From positions 1 through 6,690 of the forward strand of contig CAMLGC010000103.1 of assembly GCA_946479505.1 (NCBI GenBank): a stretch of DNA of 6,690 nucleotides, read 5' to 3'. This document shows positions 5,624 to 6,690 of this stretch, in pieces. How positions within the stretch are numbered: position 1 is the first letter of the stretch; every line of letters begins with the position of its first letter. A model generated the notes under the pieces. It saw nothing but the letters and a program-made list of their open reading frames with translations. It had not been told where the DNA came from and ran no database searches. A program made the position numbers and the translations under genes. Source of the stretch: an uncultured Sphingomonadaceae bacterium (lineage in GTDB: Bacteria; Pseudomonadota; Alphaproteobacteria; Sphingomonadales; Sphingomonadaceae).

Positions 5624-6690
5624 TCAATGCCGGTCGGCGGCGATTTCTGGACGGCGACGACGCGGCGGCGCGTCCGAATGGCGACGGACCAGCGCGAAAT
5701 CGAGATGGACGCGCCGATGGGGCGAGGGCTTGCCCGCCCGCCGATCACGCGCTTCGACGACGAGCTGATCGAGCGCGGTACGCGACATATCGGCGATCGG
5801 CTGATGGATCGTCGTGAGCTCGGGCCAGATCGTGGTCGCAAACGGCGTATCGTCGAACCCGCAAATGCTGAGATCGCCGGGCACGTCGATCCCGCGGCGG
5901 TGCGCGACCGCAATCGCCGCGGCGGCCATGTCGTCGTTGCTCGCGAAGATCGCGGTCGGGCGCGGATCGCGCGCGAGCAGATGCTCGGCGGCGTCGAGCC
6001 CCGAACGATAGGTGAAGAGGCCCTGTGCGATCAGCTTCTCGTCGGCGCTGCGTCCGCGCTCCTCCAGCGCGGCGCGATAGCCTTCGAGACGGCGCGCGCT
6101 GGCATGCTGGTTGGGGTTGCCGATGACGAAGCCAATGCGATCATGCCCCATGTCGAGCAGATGGTGCGTCATCGCGCGCGCCGCCTCGAAATCGTCGATC
6201 CCGACCGAGGAGACGTGCTCGGGCGGGCGGCCGCTCGCGACGAGAACGACGGGCACCGCGGCCTCGGCGAGCATGGCGATGACCTGGCCGGAATCGCTCA
6301 AGGGCGGCGGCAGCAGCACGCCGTCGACCCCGCCGTCGATCAGGTGGCGCGCCGCGCGCTGCTCGTCCTCGCCGGGCTCGCACTTCTCGATGACGAGCTG
6401 GACATCGCCGCGCGCCGCCTGATCGAGCACCCCGACGAGAAATTCGCTCAAATATGCCGCGCTGGGGTTGCTGTAGAGCAGCCCGATCCGCACCTGCCCG
6501 CCGCCCGCTAGACTGCGCGCGGCCGAATTGGGCGCGTAGTTGAGCAAACCGATCGCCTCCTCGACCGCGGCGCGCGTCAGCGGGCGTACCGTCTGTTCGC
6601 CGTTGATCACGCGCGACACCGTCATCGGCGAGACCCCGGCGCGCTTGGCGACATCGGCGATCGTGGGGGCGCTGCTGCCGCGCCGGCTGG
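5624..6690 (-). CDS. LacI-family transcriptional repressor (first few residues beyond right edge)
   Basis: 354 codons are visible, already a full family length, so only a short N-terminal piece is missing. The frame is open to the edge. An internal ATG at 6625 is not the start, because it falls inside the DNA-binding helix-turn-helix, TIADVAKRAGVSPMTVSRVI (9-28 of the visible part). The hinge segment YAPNSAARSLAGG follows at about 52-64, then the periplasmic-binding-protein-like effector domain, starting with VRIGLLYSNPS. Late landmarks are TAIFASNDDMAAAAI and ICGFDDTPFATTIWPELTT, the usual ligand-pocket and hinge-strand motifs. The family binds palindromic operators as dimers and usually responds to a sugar or sugar derivative. 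The tail is Arg-rich (RRHSDAPPRRRRPE). Its target genes probably lie to the right, outside the window. Nothing here links it to B12 uptake. Confidence 0.93.
   Translation of the reverse strand, partial: SRRGSSAPTIADVAKRAGVSPMTVSRVINGEQTVRPLTRAAVEEAIGLLNYAPNSAARSLAGGGQVRIGLLYSNPSAAYLSEFLVGVLDQAARGDVQLVIEKCEPGEDEQRAARHLIDGGVDGVLLPPPLSDSGQVIAMLAEAAVPVVLVASGRPPEHVSSVGIDDFEAARAMTHHLLDMGHDRIGFVIGNPNQHASARRLEGYRAALEERGRSADEKLIAQGLFTYRSGLDAAEHLLARDPRPTAIFASNDDMAAAAIAVAHRRGIDVPGDLSICGFDDTPFATTIWPELTTIHQPIADMSRTALDQLVVEARDRRAGKPSPHRRVHLDFALVRRHSDAPPRRRRPEIAADRH

Noticed and set aside
5334..5627. A 97-codon minus-strand frame opposite the small ORF
   Set aside because: Pro/Ser/Arg-rich with no hydrophobic or domain pattern and no SD. 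It overlaps the end of the lacI-type gene and the probable btu promoter.
5624..6625. LacI-family gene starting at the ATG at 6625
   Set aside because: That ATG is inside the helix-turn-helix. The frame continues upstream with TIADVAKRAGVSP to the window edge, so the true start is outside.
1..6690. Mobile elements, CRISPR arrays, tRNA or rRNA genes
   Set aside because: I saw no direct-repeat arrays, transposase motifs, terminal inverted repeats or tRNA-like cloverleaf sequences. This looks like ordinary chromosomal gene order.

Overview
This is a GC-rich window, probably chromosomal DNA from an alphaproteobacterium. The strong C/G third-position bias, the style of the TonB receptor and binding protein, and the LacI regulator suggest a sphingomonad (Sphingomonadales). 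That placement comes from recognising protein families by eye, not from a database search. Every recognisable full-size gene is on the minus strand, so the window reads right to left. The one plus-strand gene candidate is a 46-residue membrane peptide.

Layout in transcription order, from the right edge: (1) a LacI-family repressor (5624..6690), missing only its first few residues at the window edge. (2) A convergent small plus-strand ORF (5434..5574) encoding a single-span membrane peptide, with a GC hairpin between the two gene ends. (3) A divergent intergenic stretch (5311..5433) with weak promoter-like elements. (4) A well-formed cobalamin riboswitch (about 5131..5304, minus strand) and a leader of about 115 nt holding two hairpins and a possible anti-Shine-Dalgarno segment. 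(5) A compact four-gene vitamin B12 uptake operon, btuB-btuF-btuC-btuD (5015 down to 609), in which every junction overlaps (1, 4 and 10 nt). (6) A 114-nt gap with a 13-nt palindrome and an A/T-rich patch. (7) The first 164 codons of a CoA-acylating methylmalonate-semialdehyde dehydrogenase (mmsA), which runs off the left edge.

How the genes fit together: BtuB brings cobalamin across the outer membrane using TonB energy. BtuF, here apparently a lipoprotein, hands it to the BtuC2D2 ABC importer in the inner membrane. The riboswitch should shut the operon down when cobalamin is plentiful. MmsA releases propionyl-CoA from valine or related catabolism, and the usual onward route (propionyl-CoA carboxylase, then methylmalonyl-CoA mutase) needs adenosylcobalamin. 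The neighbourhood is therefore metabolically sensible, although mmsA need not share the operon promoter.

The main gene content is a known type of system. The least explained parts are the small membrane peptide divergent from the riboswitch, the structured leader between aptamer and btuB, and the palindrome before mmsA.
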